Assembly (NCBI GenBank): GCA_964452085.1
Contig: CAYVKL010000002.1
Coordinates: forward strand, 62,001-126,000
Length of the DNA: 64,000 bases
Direction: 5' to 3'
Source of the DNA: Methanobacterium sp964452085
GTDB taxonomy: Archaea; Methanobacteriota; Methanobacteria; Methanobacteriales; Methanobacteriaceae
In this document: one piece after another, positions 49,511 to 59,365 of the stretch
Position numbering within the stretch: the first letter of the stretch is position 1
How the letters are laid out: every line of letters begins with the position of its first letter
Made by a program: the position numbers and the translations under genes
Notes under the pieces: model-generated
Told to the model about the DNA's origin: nothing
What the model saw: only the letters and a program-made list of their open reading frames with translations
The model's database searches: none

Positions 49511-52210
49511 TCATGATTCTACCAGAAACGAATTACCATCATCTTTTTCAATTCTTAAAATGTTATCAGCAGCATCTTCCAGATCTGCATCGTGAGTAAC
49601 AATGATCATCTGGGGTATTATGGACATTTTTTTGAGCAAATCAATCAATTCCTGCCTGCGATATGTATCAAGGTGAATGGTTGGCTCATCCAGCATAATA
49701 AGCTCTAAACTACCCCCGGAAAGTACTTGGGTGATTCCTAATCTCATAGCAAGTGCCACTGCTATTTTCTCACCACCACTTATCATGTCCAGGCTGCTTT
49801 CACCGGTAGGACCGTAAATGGTCACATCATAATCATCATCCAGTTTAATATCCGAATATTCAAAATTAAACTTCTCAAATAATTCTCTGGTTTTTTCTTC
49901 TATTAATGGTCTTGAAATATTCCTTAAATCTTTTTGAACCCCATCTTTACCATACAAGTCTCGAATGAATTTTAATAACTTTAAAAAGTCTTTAAGATTC
50001 TTTAAATCCTTTTCATATTTCTGGAAAGATTCTATTTTAATTTCTAACTCTTTAATGGAGATGGAAAGTTGATCTATTTGTCCAAACAACTTCTGTTTTT
50101 CCCCGGTTAACTGGTTTAATTCTTCATTTTTTAAATCCCAATCATTCTTCACCCTTTCATGGGATTCTGTATTGTAATTTAAATTTTCAATAGTTTCCCT
50201 AATATCTTCCAGTTCTTCAAAGGTCTTTTGAATGAGGGTTCCGTTTTCTTCCTTCCGTTTTAAGATAGCATCTTTTTGGCTGACTTCACCCAAGAGATGT
50301 TGATATTTTTTATTCATTTCCTCCAGATAATCTATTTCTTCTGGAAGATTCTCCACACTATCCCCTGCAATTTCCATTAGGGCGCTGATTTTCTTTTTTA
50401 ACTCTCTTATGGATAAATTTAATTCATCTAAATTGGATGAATGTTGTTTAATATCTCCTAAAGACTCTAAAGAACCTTTTGCAGCGATATAATTCTCATA
50501 TTTTCCTTTTATATTTTCACGCTGGGATTTTTTATGATTAATGTCCCGTTCAATACCATCCAATAATGAAATTTTCTCTTGAAGATCTTTAAGGCTTGAG
50601 TTAATATTTTCTATCTCATTGGTGTCTTCTTTAGCAGATTTGAGATACTCCTTTAGAATAGCAAAGTTGATATTTTGAATTTTGGAATGTTGCGAGTCCA
50701 GATTTGCTTTTTGAGCCTCAATTTCAATTAATTTTAGATTTAAATCTTTAGATCTTAAAATATTAACTTCAATCTCGGACTGGTAATCATTTATCAGTTC
50801 ATCCCTCTTTTCTGAAGTAATAGTTGATTTACAAATGGGGCAACGATCTTTAACTTGCTCCAACTCTTCTATGGGCTTTTCAAGGTCCTGATTTTTGACT
50901 TTAATGTTTGAAATTTCTTTCTGTATATTGTGGATATATTCGGACTTCTTCTCTATTTCCCCTTCTAATTGTGGTTTAAATTTCCCAATGTGTTTTTCAA
51001 ACTCTTCAACGGAATCAAAATGAGTATTTAAAATTTCATTGGATTTTTCTAGGACTTCTCGTATTTTCTCAAGGGATTTGTTGATTTTATTTTTAATTTT
51101 CAACTTTCTTTCATTGTACTGTTCAGAGAGTACTTTACTTCCCTCAAACTGTTCCTTGGCATACTGTAGATTATGGATTTCATTATCTAGTATGGAATAA
51201 TCATTGTAATGTGTTTCATTTTCGTTTAAGACTTTTTCAAAACGTTGAAAATCATTTAAAAGATTAATTAATCTTTTTTGATCCTTTGTAAGATTTTTGA
51301 GTTCATTAAATTTATCTTCAAGACTTTTTAAGACTTCGAGTTTCTTTAATTTAGGTTTTAATTCGATTATTTCCTTTTCTTTAATCGCTATTTCTTCCAA
51401 CTGGAAATCAAGGTCTTTTTTAGTTTTTTCCAGTTGTTCTATGAAATGTTCTTTGGAATTCAGGAGTGTTTTGGTCTTTTCAAATTCTAAACTCCTTTTA
51501 TCCAAAATTTCCTTCTTTTCCCGAACTAAGTTGGTATCAATTATTTTTTCTTCTATTTCCCTGTTGAGATTTTTAATTTTGACATTTAATTCAGTTTCAT
51601 GTTCTTTTTTAGAGTCTAATTCTCTTTCAGAGTCTTTAAAAGATTCTAATCTACCGTCTAAAATTAATTTTTTCTCATTATATTTATCAAGTATTATCTT
51701 AATGTTTTTCCAGGCTTTTTCAAGGGAATCTATACCCAGAAGTCTACCAATCATCTGTTTTTTCTCAGAGGAAGTCTTATCAATTAAATCTGCTATTTCA
51801 CCCTGACGAACATAAACTGCATTGAGGAAGAGATCTCCGTCCATCTCCAGAAGATCCTGAACTTCCATTGTAACTTGTTTATCTCCTGAAATTAATGATT
51901 GAAATCCGTTAACTTCTTTAATACTCATAATGGCTTTGGAAGATGTTTTTGAACGCTCTCTTATAACTCGGTAAGTTCGACCGTGAGCAGAAAACTGGAT
52001 TTCAACTGACATCCTTTTTTGACCAATAGTTAAAAGCTGTTCGATTCTTTTACTGGTGTGTTGCTTAAAAAGAGCAAAACTCACTGCTTCAAGAATGCTG
52101 GACTTACCTGCTCCATTTCCACCAATTATTAGGGATATTCCAGTATCAAATTCGATTCGAGTATCCCTATGGGATTTAAAGTTCTTCATGTGGAGACTTT
52201 CAATGATCAT
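49511..52210 (-). CDS. rad50: DNA double-strand break repair ATPase Rad50
   Basis: The 899-residue SMC-like protein has Walker A GGNGAGKSSILEA near the N-terminus, long coiled coils with the zinc hook CPIC near the middle, and the C-terminal signature MISGGEKIAVALAMRLG with Walker B LELIMLDEPTIHLD and the His switch VTHDADL. With Mre11 it tethers and resects DNA ends. AGGAG lies 4 nt before the ATG at 52210 (MIIESLHMKNFKSH); a longer frame to 52264 adds unrelated residues. It overlaps mre11 by 11 bp. Confidence 0.97.
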   Translation of the reverse strand: MIIESLHMKNFKSHRDTRIEFDTGISLIIGGNGAGKSSILEAVSFALFKQHTSKRIEQLLTIGQKRMSVEIQFSAHGRTYRVIRERSKTSSKAIMSIKEVNGFQSLISGDKQVTMEVQDLLEMDGDLFLNAVYVRQGEIADLIDKTSSEKKQMIGRLLGIDSLEKAWKNIKIILDKYNEKKLILDGRLESFKDSERELDSKKEHETELNVKIKNLNREIEEKIIDTNLVREKKEILDKRSLEFEKTKTLLNSKEHFIEQLEKTKKDLDFQLEEIAIKEKEIIELKPKLKKLEVLKSLEDKFNELKNLTKDQKRLINLLNDFQRFEKVLNENETHYNDYSILDNEIHNLQYAKEQFEGSKVLSEQYNERKLKIKNKINKSLEKIREVLEKSNEILNTHFDSVEEFEKHIGKFKPQLEGEIEKKSEYIHNIQKEISNIKVKNQDLEKPIEELEQVKDRCPICKSTITSEKRDELINDYQSEIEVNILRSKDLNLKLIEIEAQKANLDSQHSKIQNINFAILKEYLKSAKEDTNEIENINSSLKDLQEKISLLDGIERDINHKKSQRENIKGKYENYIAAKGSLESLGDIKQHSSNLDELNLSIRELKKKISALMEIAGDSVENLPEEIDYLEEMNKKYQHLLGEVSQKDAILKRKEENGTLIQKTFEELEDIRETIENLNYNTESHERVKNDWDLKNEELNQLTGEKQKLFGQIDQLSISIKELEIKIESFQKYEKDLKNLKDFLKLLKFIRDLYGKDGVQKDLRNISRPLIEEKTRELFEKFNFEYSDIKLDDDYDVTIYGPTGESSLDMISGGEKIAVALAMRLGITQVLSGGSLELIMLDEPTIHLDTYRRQELIDLLKKMSIIPQMIIVTHDADLEDAADNILRIEKDDGNSFLVES

Positions 52211-53345
52211 ATAACTCCTCGTAGAAATTCTGAACCATGGTTTCTGCCATCTTGAAATCTCCATCAGAGAGCTCTTTTAAAAGACCAGTTGCCAGTTCAT
52301 TGACTTTTGCATCTTTAAAATCCTTAAGACTACGCTCAATCATCTTTTTTATATCCAAAGCTTCTGTTCCATGTTCTAAAAGATCGTTTTCATCTTCAAG
52401 TGCTGTTGGCTTATAATTCGACCTGATTGCAAGACAATTTTCTGAAAATGAACGATTTAAAGTTTCATAAACTTCGGAGCGGCTGAAATTTCCCCCTTCC
52501 ACTGTAATCATGAGTATGGGGTTTTTTCGTAGGCTTTGAATATGCTGATTGATCCTTAGTAACTCCTCTTGGAGATTATTGAATCTAATAGTTTCTTTAA
52601 TAAACTCCCGGGGGAGATGAAGGTTGATATTTTCAATTTCAGGCATATCACCACTAATATCAACTAAATAAAATCCTTTTCCATTCTTTTTATAGCCTTC
52701 AACTTCATTGGAACGCCATATTTCTGTTGAACCAGGATAGGCTAGTTTACCTTCTCCAAAGTCATCAACTACTCTTTCATGAATATGGCCAAATGCACAG
52801 TAATTAAAAGACTGAGGCACATCACCTATTTTTATTTCATATTCATAGGGAATATAGCGGTCTATACCCTGATGAAGAACCAGAATTCTTTTTTTATAGT
52901 CTGCCGATGATTTTTCTATATTTTGCAGACGTTCAATTAACTGTTTAGAATGATATTTGGAGGTGTAGGGTGCTCCACCTATGAAAACATCCCCTTCTAT
53001 GTAAGACTCCTTTTTTGGACTAATCAGTTTTAAACCAAAATCTTTGTATAAAATTTGAGGGGGAAGAGCATTTTTACGCATTACAATATCATGATTGCCA
53101 GCTATGGCATAAATTGGAATATTTTCTTCCTTTAATCTTAAAATTCCTTGCTGTGCAGTTAATAAAGCCCGGGTGGGTGGTCTTGAGTATTCAAAAAGAT
53201 CACCAGAGTGGATAACAAAATCCGGTCTTTCACAAATTATCTGATCAATCGCCTCATCGAACACTTGGAAAAAGTCATTTTCTCGTTCAACAAGTCCGTA
53301 CTGGCGGTAACCAAGGTGTGTGTCAGCGAGATGGGCAAACTGCAT
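52200..53345 (-). CDS. mre11: DNA double-strand break repair nuclease Mre11
   Basis: The 381-residue phosphoesterase has the metal motifs ADTHLGYRQYG, HSGDLFEYSRPP, AIAGNHDIVMRK, ILVLHQGID and CAFGHIHER, as in archaeal Mre11. It cuts DNA ends as part of the Mre11-Rad50 complex. The ATG at 53345 overlaps the herA stop by one base (TGATG), with GGGAGGGGA 7 nt upstream. Confidence 0.96.
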   Translation of the reverse strand: MQFAHLADTHLGYRQYGLVERENDFFQVFDEAIDQIICERPDFVIHSGDLFEYSRPPTRALLTAQQGILRLKEENIPIYAIAGNHDIVMRKNALPPQILYKDFGLKLISPKKESYIEGDVFIGGAPYTSKYHSKQLIERLQNIEKSSADYKKRILVLHQGIDRYIPYEYEIKIGDVPQSFNYCAFGHIHERVVDDFGEGKLAYPGSTEIWRSNEVEGYKKNGKGFYLVDISGDMPEIENINLHLPREFIKETIRFNNLQEELLRINQHIQSLRKNPILMITVEGGNFSRSEVYETLNRSFSENCLAIRSNYKPTALEDENDLLEHGTEALDIKKMIERSLKDFKDAKVNELATGLLKELSDGDFKMAETMVQNFYEELYDH

Positions 53346-54877
53346 CAATAATCCCCTCCCAAGTCTTCATACTCTCTTTTTTGTTCATTTAAGAGTTTTT
53401 CCTGATTCTCGTGGGTTTTTGACCACTCTTCTACGATGTTAAGGTCTCCACCTGATATTTTGCCCTTAAATTCATCTATTTTAACCAGGGTAGGTATTCG
53501 GGTCATTAAACCCAGTACTATGGCTTCACCAATATTTAATGATGGAAGTTGAGCTATAAGATCATCGCTCAAGCTTTCACTGGCACGTTGCACATGACTT
53601 TGGTCGGTTGGTTCCACAAGACGCAGAATTATCATGTTATTGGCCTGTGACAGGGCATCTGAATCCAGTGATTTTGGACTTTGACTAACTAAACAGAGTC
53701 CAACAGAGAATTTACGCCCTTCCCTGGCAATTCTACTTATCCACAGTTTCGATTCTGTTTTTCGGTTTTGAGGAGCTAGTATGTGGGCTTCTTCCAGGAT
53801 CAGGAATATTGGAAATTCAAGACCATCTCCGGTACGCAAAAAATCTTTTCGACTCTTTAAAACATTGCGGAGTATATGGCTAACCACCACATCTGATGCA
53901 AATTCATCCACAGAGCCCAGATCCAGAATATTTGCTTTTCCCACTTTCAAGCTGTCGATAATGTCCTTTGCTTCCAGGCTGAGTATGTTGCCGTATTTAT
54001 CCCGCATATGTTCCAGTTTGTTTAGAACATCTGCTATGGACTTCCTGTCAGATGCATTGGCAGATTTGGATTCTGAATCCTCTGATTCAATTAACCAGCT
54101 TTCCAGTTGACTTATTATCAGGGCAATAAAATCATTTCCAACTTTAGAGCCCTGCATTAGACTTCTCCGTGCTGATTTATAGGCTTTATAAAAGTACCTT
54201 TCCTGAACGTAGGCATTGGGTGGGATGTTGGATAACTGTTTAATTTCACCAAAGGAGAGATATAGGGGGTTAATCTGAGGTTTCATTGCATTGATTTTAT
54301 CCTTCCCAAAATCAGTGTTTACGTACTCTGAATGCATGTCAAATATCAATACACTGCCATTAACATTCAAAAGACCATCCACAATAACTGAAACAGTATT
54401 TGATTTACCGGCCCCTGTCATGGCCAGAACTGCCAGGTGTCTAGACACCATTTTGTTAATGTCAACTTCTATGGCCACTTCTTCTTGAGTTATAAGATTT
54501 CCCAGCTTTAAACCATACTTATCCACTTTGAATATTTTCTTTAAAACTTCCGAATCAGCAACCCTTATCTCTGTTCCAGGGGGTGCTGGTGTACGGGGGA
54601 TGCGCAGATCATTATCAATATCTCCCAGTATCTTTACAGTTCCCTTAACGTAATGGTCGTCACCTTCAATTGCTTTGATTTTTTCTATGGTGAGGGGGTC
54701 GTATATTTGATCATTAATGGAAACACTACCCCTTACCAGGGATTCTATCATTCCCAGGACGTTTTTTCCATCGTATTTCAGGGAAACGTATTCTCCTACT
54801 CGTGGCATTTCCTTTGAAATGAAACTCACATCAACCAGTGATGTTTCTCCAATGCATCTTCCAATGATTCCGTTCAT
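53345..54877 (-). CDS. herA: HerA DNA translocase/helicase
   Basis: The 510-residue hexameric ATPase has an N-terminal HAS barrel (GRCIGETSLVDVSFISKE), Walker A AMTGAGKSN, Walker B FLILEEAHILAP and the arginine-finger segment ISRIAREGRKFSVGLCLVSQSP (DUF87/FtsK-HerA class). It works with the NurA nuclease in end resection. Its ATG overlaps the nurA stop by 4 bp. The SD GGGAGGGAA lies inside the end of nurA. Confidence 0.96.
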   Translation of the reverse strand: MNGIIGRCIGETSLVDVSFISKEMPRVGEYVSLKYDGKNVLGMIESLVRGSVSINDQIYDPLTIEKIKAIEGDDHYVKGTVKILGDIDNDLRIPRTPAPPGTEIRVADSEVLKKIFKVDKYGLKLGNLITQEEVAIEVDINKMVSRHLAVLAMTGAGKSNTVSVIVDGLLNVNGSVLIFDMHSEYVNTDFGKDKINAMKPQINPLYLSFGEIKQLSNIPPNAYVQERYFYKAYKSARRSLMQGSKVGNDFIALIISQLESWLIESEDSESKSANASDRKSIADVLNKLEHMRDKYGNILSLEAKDIIDSLKVGKANILDLGSVDEFASDVVVSHILRNVLKSRKDFLRTGDGLEFPIFLILEEAHILAPQNRKTESKLWISRIAREGRKFSVGLCLVSQSPKSLDSDALSQANNMIILRLVEPTDQSHVQRASESLSDDLIAQLPSLNIGEAIVLGLMTRIPTLVKIDEFKGKISGGDLNIVEEWSKTHENQEKLLNEQKREYEDLGGDY

Positions 54878-55929
54878 AACATTTCCCTCCCGCTCTTTTC
54901 CAGGAAACCAATTATCTTAGAAAGATTTTCCAAATCATTTTTACGTATTACAACATCGTTATGGGCTTTTTTTAATAGTAAAGGGTATCCTTCAGCGCTA
55001 ATTTTCTTTATAAATTCTAATAATTCTTTTATATTCTCTTCTGTGGCATAATATGGTAATTCGAACTTTAAAATATTTTTATGGTCTTCTAATCTGGCGT
55101 AGAAAATGGTGAAGGTTAAACTTTTAAAGAATTCATTTCTAACTGGAAAATCCCTTTTTACATCTGAAACATTTGAATATCTTGGTTTGGAATATCCCTG
55201 TTTTTTGCTGTACATATCGAATATGGCAATGTCCGGAATTTCTGAATTGAAGTATTCAGTGCTGGTTGAAGTTTTGGAAATAGCCACGGTTTTTCCCTTT
55301 TTTGCCATGAATTCGCTGATTACAAGGAGGTTTTCCAAGTTTTCCAGGTAGATCATTGATTCTTTATTCTCTTTGAAATCATTTGCCATGGCATCTTCAA
55401 AAGTTGAGGATTTGATTTCCACTTCCAAATTCTTTAACTCTTCTTCCAGAAGTGGAAGATATTTTTTCCGTATTTTGTCTTTGATCTGGTCGTTAAGTTC
55501 TTTTTCGACAGGGAAAGGCCTTATCAAGTTTCCTAATATTGAGCCGTCAAAAAGGAATAAATCAACATTATGTTCTTCAAATACATTCAATGCATTTTTA
55601 ATTTCAAAAATTCCCATATAATTCCTTAAACGATCTTCAACATATTTATGATGGGGGATAATGTCAATTTCAGAGCTTTCAACTCTATCAAGACCTTTTG
55701 CACTGTGAATTAAGCATTCAGCATCGATTGCATAAAAAATGAAGGGTAAAAATTTATGTTTGTTAATGCTGCCGTCTCCAGCAGCAATGTTAATATCTTG
55801 GGGGGTTTCTTCTAGGGGGTAGTCTACCCAGTGTTTGGAAGCATCTACTTTTGAGTTTGTAATGTCTTCTAATTTTTGATATATCTTTTCTCTCTTTTTC
55901 AAAGCCTTTTCATAAAGCGAATCCAGCAT
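54874..55929 (-). CDS. nurA: NurA 5'-3' nuclease
   Basis: The protein of about 351 residues has the NurA core, with the metal-binding Asp in NIAAGDGSINKHKF and a second Asp in DLFLFDGSILGNL, plus the C-terminal LPYYATEENIKELLEFIKKIS and YPLLLKKAHNDVVI. It degrades the 5' strand together with HerA. GAGGGATC precedes the ATG at 55929 (MLDSLYEKAL); the TTG at 55941 is a weaker alternative. It is the first gene of the nurA-herA-mre11-rad50 operon, all genes overlapping. Confidence 0.93.
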   Translation of the reverse strand: MLDSLYEKALKKREKIYQKLEDITNSKVDASKHWVDYPLEETPQDINIAAGDGSINKHKFLPFIFYAIDAECLIHSAKGLDRVESSEIDIIPHHKYVEDRLRNYMGIFEIKNALNVFEEHNVDLFLFDGSILGNLIRPFPVEKELNDQIKDKIRKKYLPLLEEELKNLEVEIKSSTFEDAMANDFKENKESMIYLENLENLLVISEFMAKKGKTVAISKTSTSTEYFNSEIPDIAIFDMYSKKQGYSKPRYSNVSDVKRDFPVRNEFFKSLTFTIFYARLEDHKNILKFELPYYATEENIKELLEFIKKISAEGYPLLLKKAHNDVVIRKNDLENLSKIIGFLEKSGREML

Positions 55930-56068
55930 ATGATCCCTCAAAATTAATATTAAAGTTATTTATCACGTTTACGGAGTAAATAAGCAGATATGAATAACTG
56001 AGCATTATAAATATATTTTACTCTCCTTAATTTAAAACTTTATTTATTAATATGGCGTTAACCAATCT

Positions 56069-56710
56069 ATGTTTATGACCATCCTCACAACCCAACAAAA
56101 AAGGGTCTTAAACGGCATCAAATTCTTCCAGGCAGAATACCAGGGAGGAGTTCCCTATAATATTCTAAAACTGGACTTAGACATTTCAGCTGAAGATCTT
56201 AATGTAATTTTAGAGTTCCTTGAGGGAGAAAATTATATATCTCGTCAGGATGGGATTATTCTTCTTCAAAAGGATGCTGAAATAAAAAAAGGTGCAGATA
56301 GTCCTCAAGAAACACAATCAGAGGAAATATTGAAAGAAATAGCTGGAGATAATATTTCAAAATCTCCTTTGGAAGATAAGAATGATAAAACAGGGGAAGA
56401 TGCTGAGGATAATAACAATACAGTAGATTCAATAGATTCAGATTTAGATTCAGGGGATTTAGAGGATGAAATAAAGGATCAACTATCTGATGTTGAAAAA
56501 CAATCTCTGCATATCATCCAAAAATTGGTGGATGACTCTGGGAATATTTCACGAACGCTCCTGGAGGGAACTCTCCTTTACGGTGAATTAAAATTAAACA
56601 GCATCCCTATGTACAATTTAATAACTTCACTGGAAAATAAAGGAATTTTAAAGAAGATAAATCTTACAGATGGGGAGTATTACCACTTCACACCTGAATC
56701 ATGGTCATAA
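56069..56710 (+). CDS. Protein with two winged-helix-like domains and an acidic linker
   Basis: I do not recognise a named family. Residues 1 to about 68 look like a winged helix (TTQQKRVLNGIKFFQAEYQGGVPYNILKLDLDISAEDLNVILEFLEGENYISRQDGIILL). Residues 75 to 145 form a very acidic, low-complexity linker with many Asp, Glu and Ser. Residues 145 to 213 form a second winged-helix-like unit ending ENKGILKKINLTDGEYYHF. It is divergent from nurA with 139 bp between. A DNA-binding role near the resection operon is possible but unproven. Met1 or Met3 could start it. Confidence 0.65.
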   Translation: MFMTILTTQQKRVLNGIKFFQAEYQGGVPYNILKLDLDISAEDLNVILEFLEGENYISRQDGIILLQKDAEIKKGADSPQETQSEEILKEIAGDNISKSPLEDKNDKTGEDAEDNNNTVDSIDSDLDSGDLEDEIKDQLSDVEKQSLHIIQKLVDDSGNISRTLLEGTLLYGELKLNSIPMYNLITSLENKGILKKINLTDGEYYHFTPESWS

Positions 56711-56745
56711 ACCAGTATTATGGTCATTAAAAATATATAATAATA

Positions 56746-57252
56746 TTATAACCAAGTGTAAGGGTTAAACTCCGACGGTGGAATATACATAACCTCTGCA
56801 TAACCCTTCGTTAGTAACTCCTGGTTGAGATTCACACCATCCACATAAACCACGGCCAGTGTGCGGTCGTATTTATCCTTATTTTTAGCATTATCAATGT
56901 TAAGACCCACTGTTTTACCCAGGCACATGCTACTTACATAGTCTTTAGCAGTTTGATATCCTGCTTGACCTCTTTCAGGGGTGTTAACTCCCACGAAGCG
57001 TATTCTACCCACTCCTTCCACATCTATGGTATCTCCATCAACCACTTTGTAACATTTACCATTTACCTCACCATTTTGACCATCAGGACCTATGTTTGTT
57101 GGGGTAGTAGTGGTTGTTGGAACTGAAGTGGGTTGGGAAGTGTTGTTTCCAGTGTATGAAGAGTTAATGGGTAGATTAGAGTCACTATTGGTGCAGCCGG
57201 AAACAGCCAGAACCATGATGCAGATAATAATTAGAAAATATCGTATTTGCAT
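56746..57252 (-). CDS. Secreted lipoprotein-type thermonuclease (SNase family)
   Basis: The 168-residue protein has a signal peptide with lipobox AVSGC, a Ser/Thr-rich spacer, and a staphylococcal-nuclease domain. Visible are CYKVVDGDTIDVEGVGRIRFVGVNTPERGQAGYQTAKDY, KYDRTLAVVYVDGVNLNQELLTKGYAEV: the catalytic Arg (IRFVG), Asp (VDGDT), Glu (NTPER) and Arg (DRTLA) set is in place. It would degrade DNA or RNA outside the membrane. It is slightly short at the C-terminus. It is convergent with the winged-helix gene. Confidence 0.88.
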   Translation of the reverse strand: MQIRYFLIIICIMVLAVSGCTNSDSNLPINSSYTGNNTSQPTSVPTTTTTPTNIGPDGQNGEVNGKCYKVVDGDTIDVEGVGRIRFVGVNTPERGQAGYQTAKDYVSSMCLGKTVGLNIDNAKNKDKYDRTLAVVYVDGVNLNQELLTKGYAEVMYIPPSEFNPYTWL

Positions 57253-57279
57253 TTTATCCTCTTGATTTTATTCCATTAT

Positions 57280-57369
57280 GGTCATTGATAAGGGTTACTA
57301 ATTTTGTATAGGTCATTAATTCCGGTTCGGGTCATTAATTCTGCTCAGGGTCATTTATTGCTTATATAA
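57280..57369 (+). promoter_or_regulatory. GGTCATTAATT direct repeats and TATA box before galE
   Basis: GGTCATTAATT lies at 57311-57321 and 57330-57340, and GGTCATTTATT at 57349-57359, exactly 19 bp apart. A weaker copy (GGTCATTGAT) starts at 57280. They end just before a TATA-like TTATATAA at 57362-57369, pointing at galE; a second one, TATATA, lies at 57386-57391. Position upstream of TATA fits an activator; the binder is unknown. Confidence 0.6.
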
Positions 57370-57464
57370 AGATTGTTCTAATGACTATATACTAGTCACG
57401 TTTTCCTAAATCAGTGAGTTACCACTCGATGGGATTAAATGCAATAAAATTCAAGAGATAAAGT

Positions 57465-58433
57465 ATGATACTGGTAACTGGAGGGGCAGGATACATAGGC
57501 TCCCATGCCAATAAAGAGCTCAATCTTGCAGGATACGACACGGTGGTCCTGGATAATATGAGTTACGGGCATGAAGATTTCCTAAAGTGGGGCGTCCTGG
57601 AAGAAGTTGATCTTGCTGATTTGGACTCATTAAGAAACGTTTTCCGAAAATATGATATTAATGCAGTTATGCACTTTGCTGCATTCACTTATGTAGGGGA
57701 GTCCGTGGAAGATCCCCAGAAATATTACCTTAACAACTTGAAAAACACCCTGAACCTTCTCCAGGTAATGAATGAATTTAATGTCAAGAAGCTGGTTTTC
57801 TCATCAACCTGTGCCACTTACGGAAACCCCCAGGAAATACCCATAACTGAAACTCATCCTCAAAACCCCATAAGTCCCTATGGCAAGGGGAAATTCATGG
57901 TGGAAAAGGTTTTAGAGGATTACAGTTCCGCATATGGCCTTCGATACGTCTCTTTGCGTTACTTCAACGCTGCTGGAGCAGATCCTGATGGTGATGTGGG
58001 AGAACGGCACAACCCAGAAACTCACTTAATACCACTTATACTGGACGCAGCCGCAGGGAAAAGAGAGGATATCAAGATTTTCGGAACAGATTATCCTACA
58101 GATGATGGAACATGCATTCGAGATTACATACATGTCACTGATCTGGCAGATGCTCATATAAAGGCCCTTAAATACCTAAAATATGGTGGCAGAAGCGAAG
58201 TTTTCAACCTGGGAAATGGAAATGGATTCTCAGTTAGGGAAGTAATCGAAGAAGCCAGAAAAGTCACTGGATATGAGATTAAAGTCACTGAAACAGAAAG
58301 ACGACCTGGCGATCCACCTATCTTGGTTGGAAGTGCCAAAAAAGCCCGCGAAATCTTGAAATGGCAACCCAAATATGATGATCTGAGTAAAATCATCAGC
58401 ACAGCCTGGGAATGGCATAAAAAAGATAATTAA
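57465..58433 (+). CDS. galE: UDP-glucose 4-epimerase
   Basis: This 322-residue short-chain dehydrogenase-type enzyme interconverts UDP-glucose and UDP-galactose (or the N-acetyl forms). It has the NAD loop TGGAGYIGSH, the catalytic Ser-Thr in SSTCATYGNP, the YxxxK pair in SPYGKGKFMVE, and the substrate-binding segments RYFNAAGADPDGDVGERHNPETHLIP and DYPTDDGTCIRDYIHV, which are diagnostic for GalE. It is convergent with galU and supplies precursors for surface glycans. Confidence 0.95.
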   Translation: MILVTGGAGYIGSHANKELNLAGYDTVVLDNMSYGHEDFLKWGVLEEVDLADLDSLRNVFRKYDINAVMHFAAFTYVGESVEDPQKYYLNNLKNTLNLLQVMNEFNVKKLVFSSTCATYGNPQEIPITETHPQNPISPYGKGKFMVEKVLEDYSSAYGLRYVSLRYFNAAGADPDGDVGERHNPETHLIPLILDAAAGKREDIKIFGTDYPTDDGTCIRDYIHVTDLADAHIKALKYLKYGGRSEVFNLGNGNGFSVREVIEEARKVTGYEIKVTETERRPGDPPILVGSAKKAREILKWQPKYDDLSKIISTAWEWHKKDN

Positions 58434-58509
58434 AAGTAAATAATACAAAAAATTCTCTTATTTCAAGGATTTATTATGTTGATATTTAAAAAAAGATTAT
58501 TTTTTCTTT

Positions 58510-59355
<846 letters not shown>

Positions 59356-59365
59356 ATTCACCCTC

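Noticed and set aside
51297..51806. 169-residue plus-strand frame opposite rad50
   Set aside because: The Ser/Phe-rich composition is what an antisense of Lys/Glu-rich coiled coil gives.
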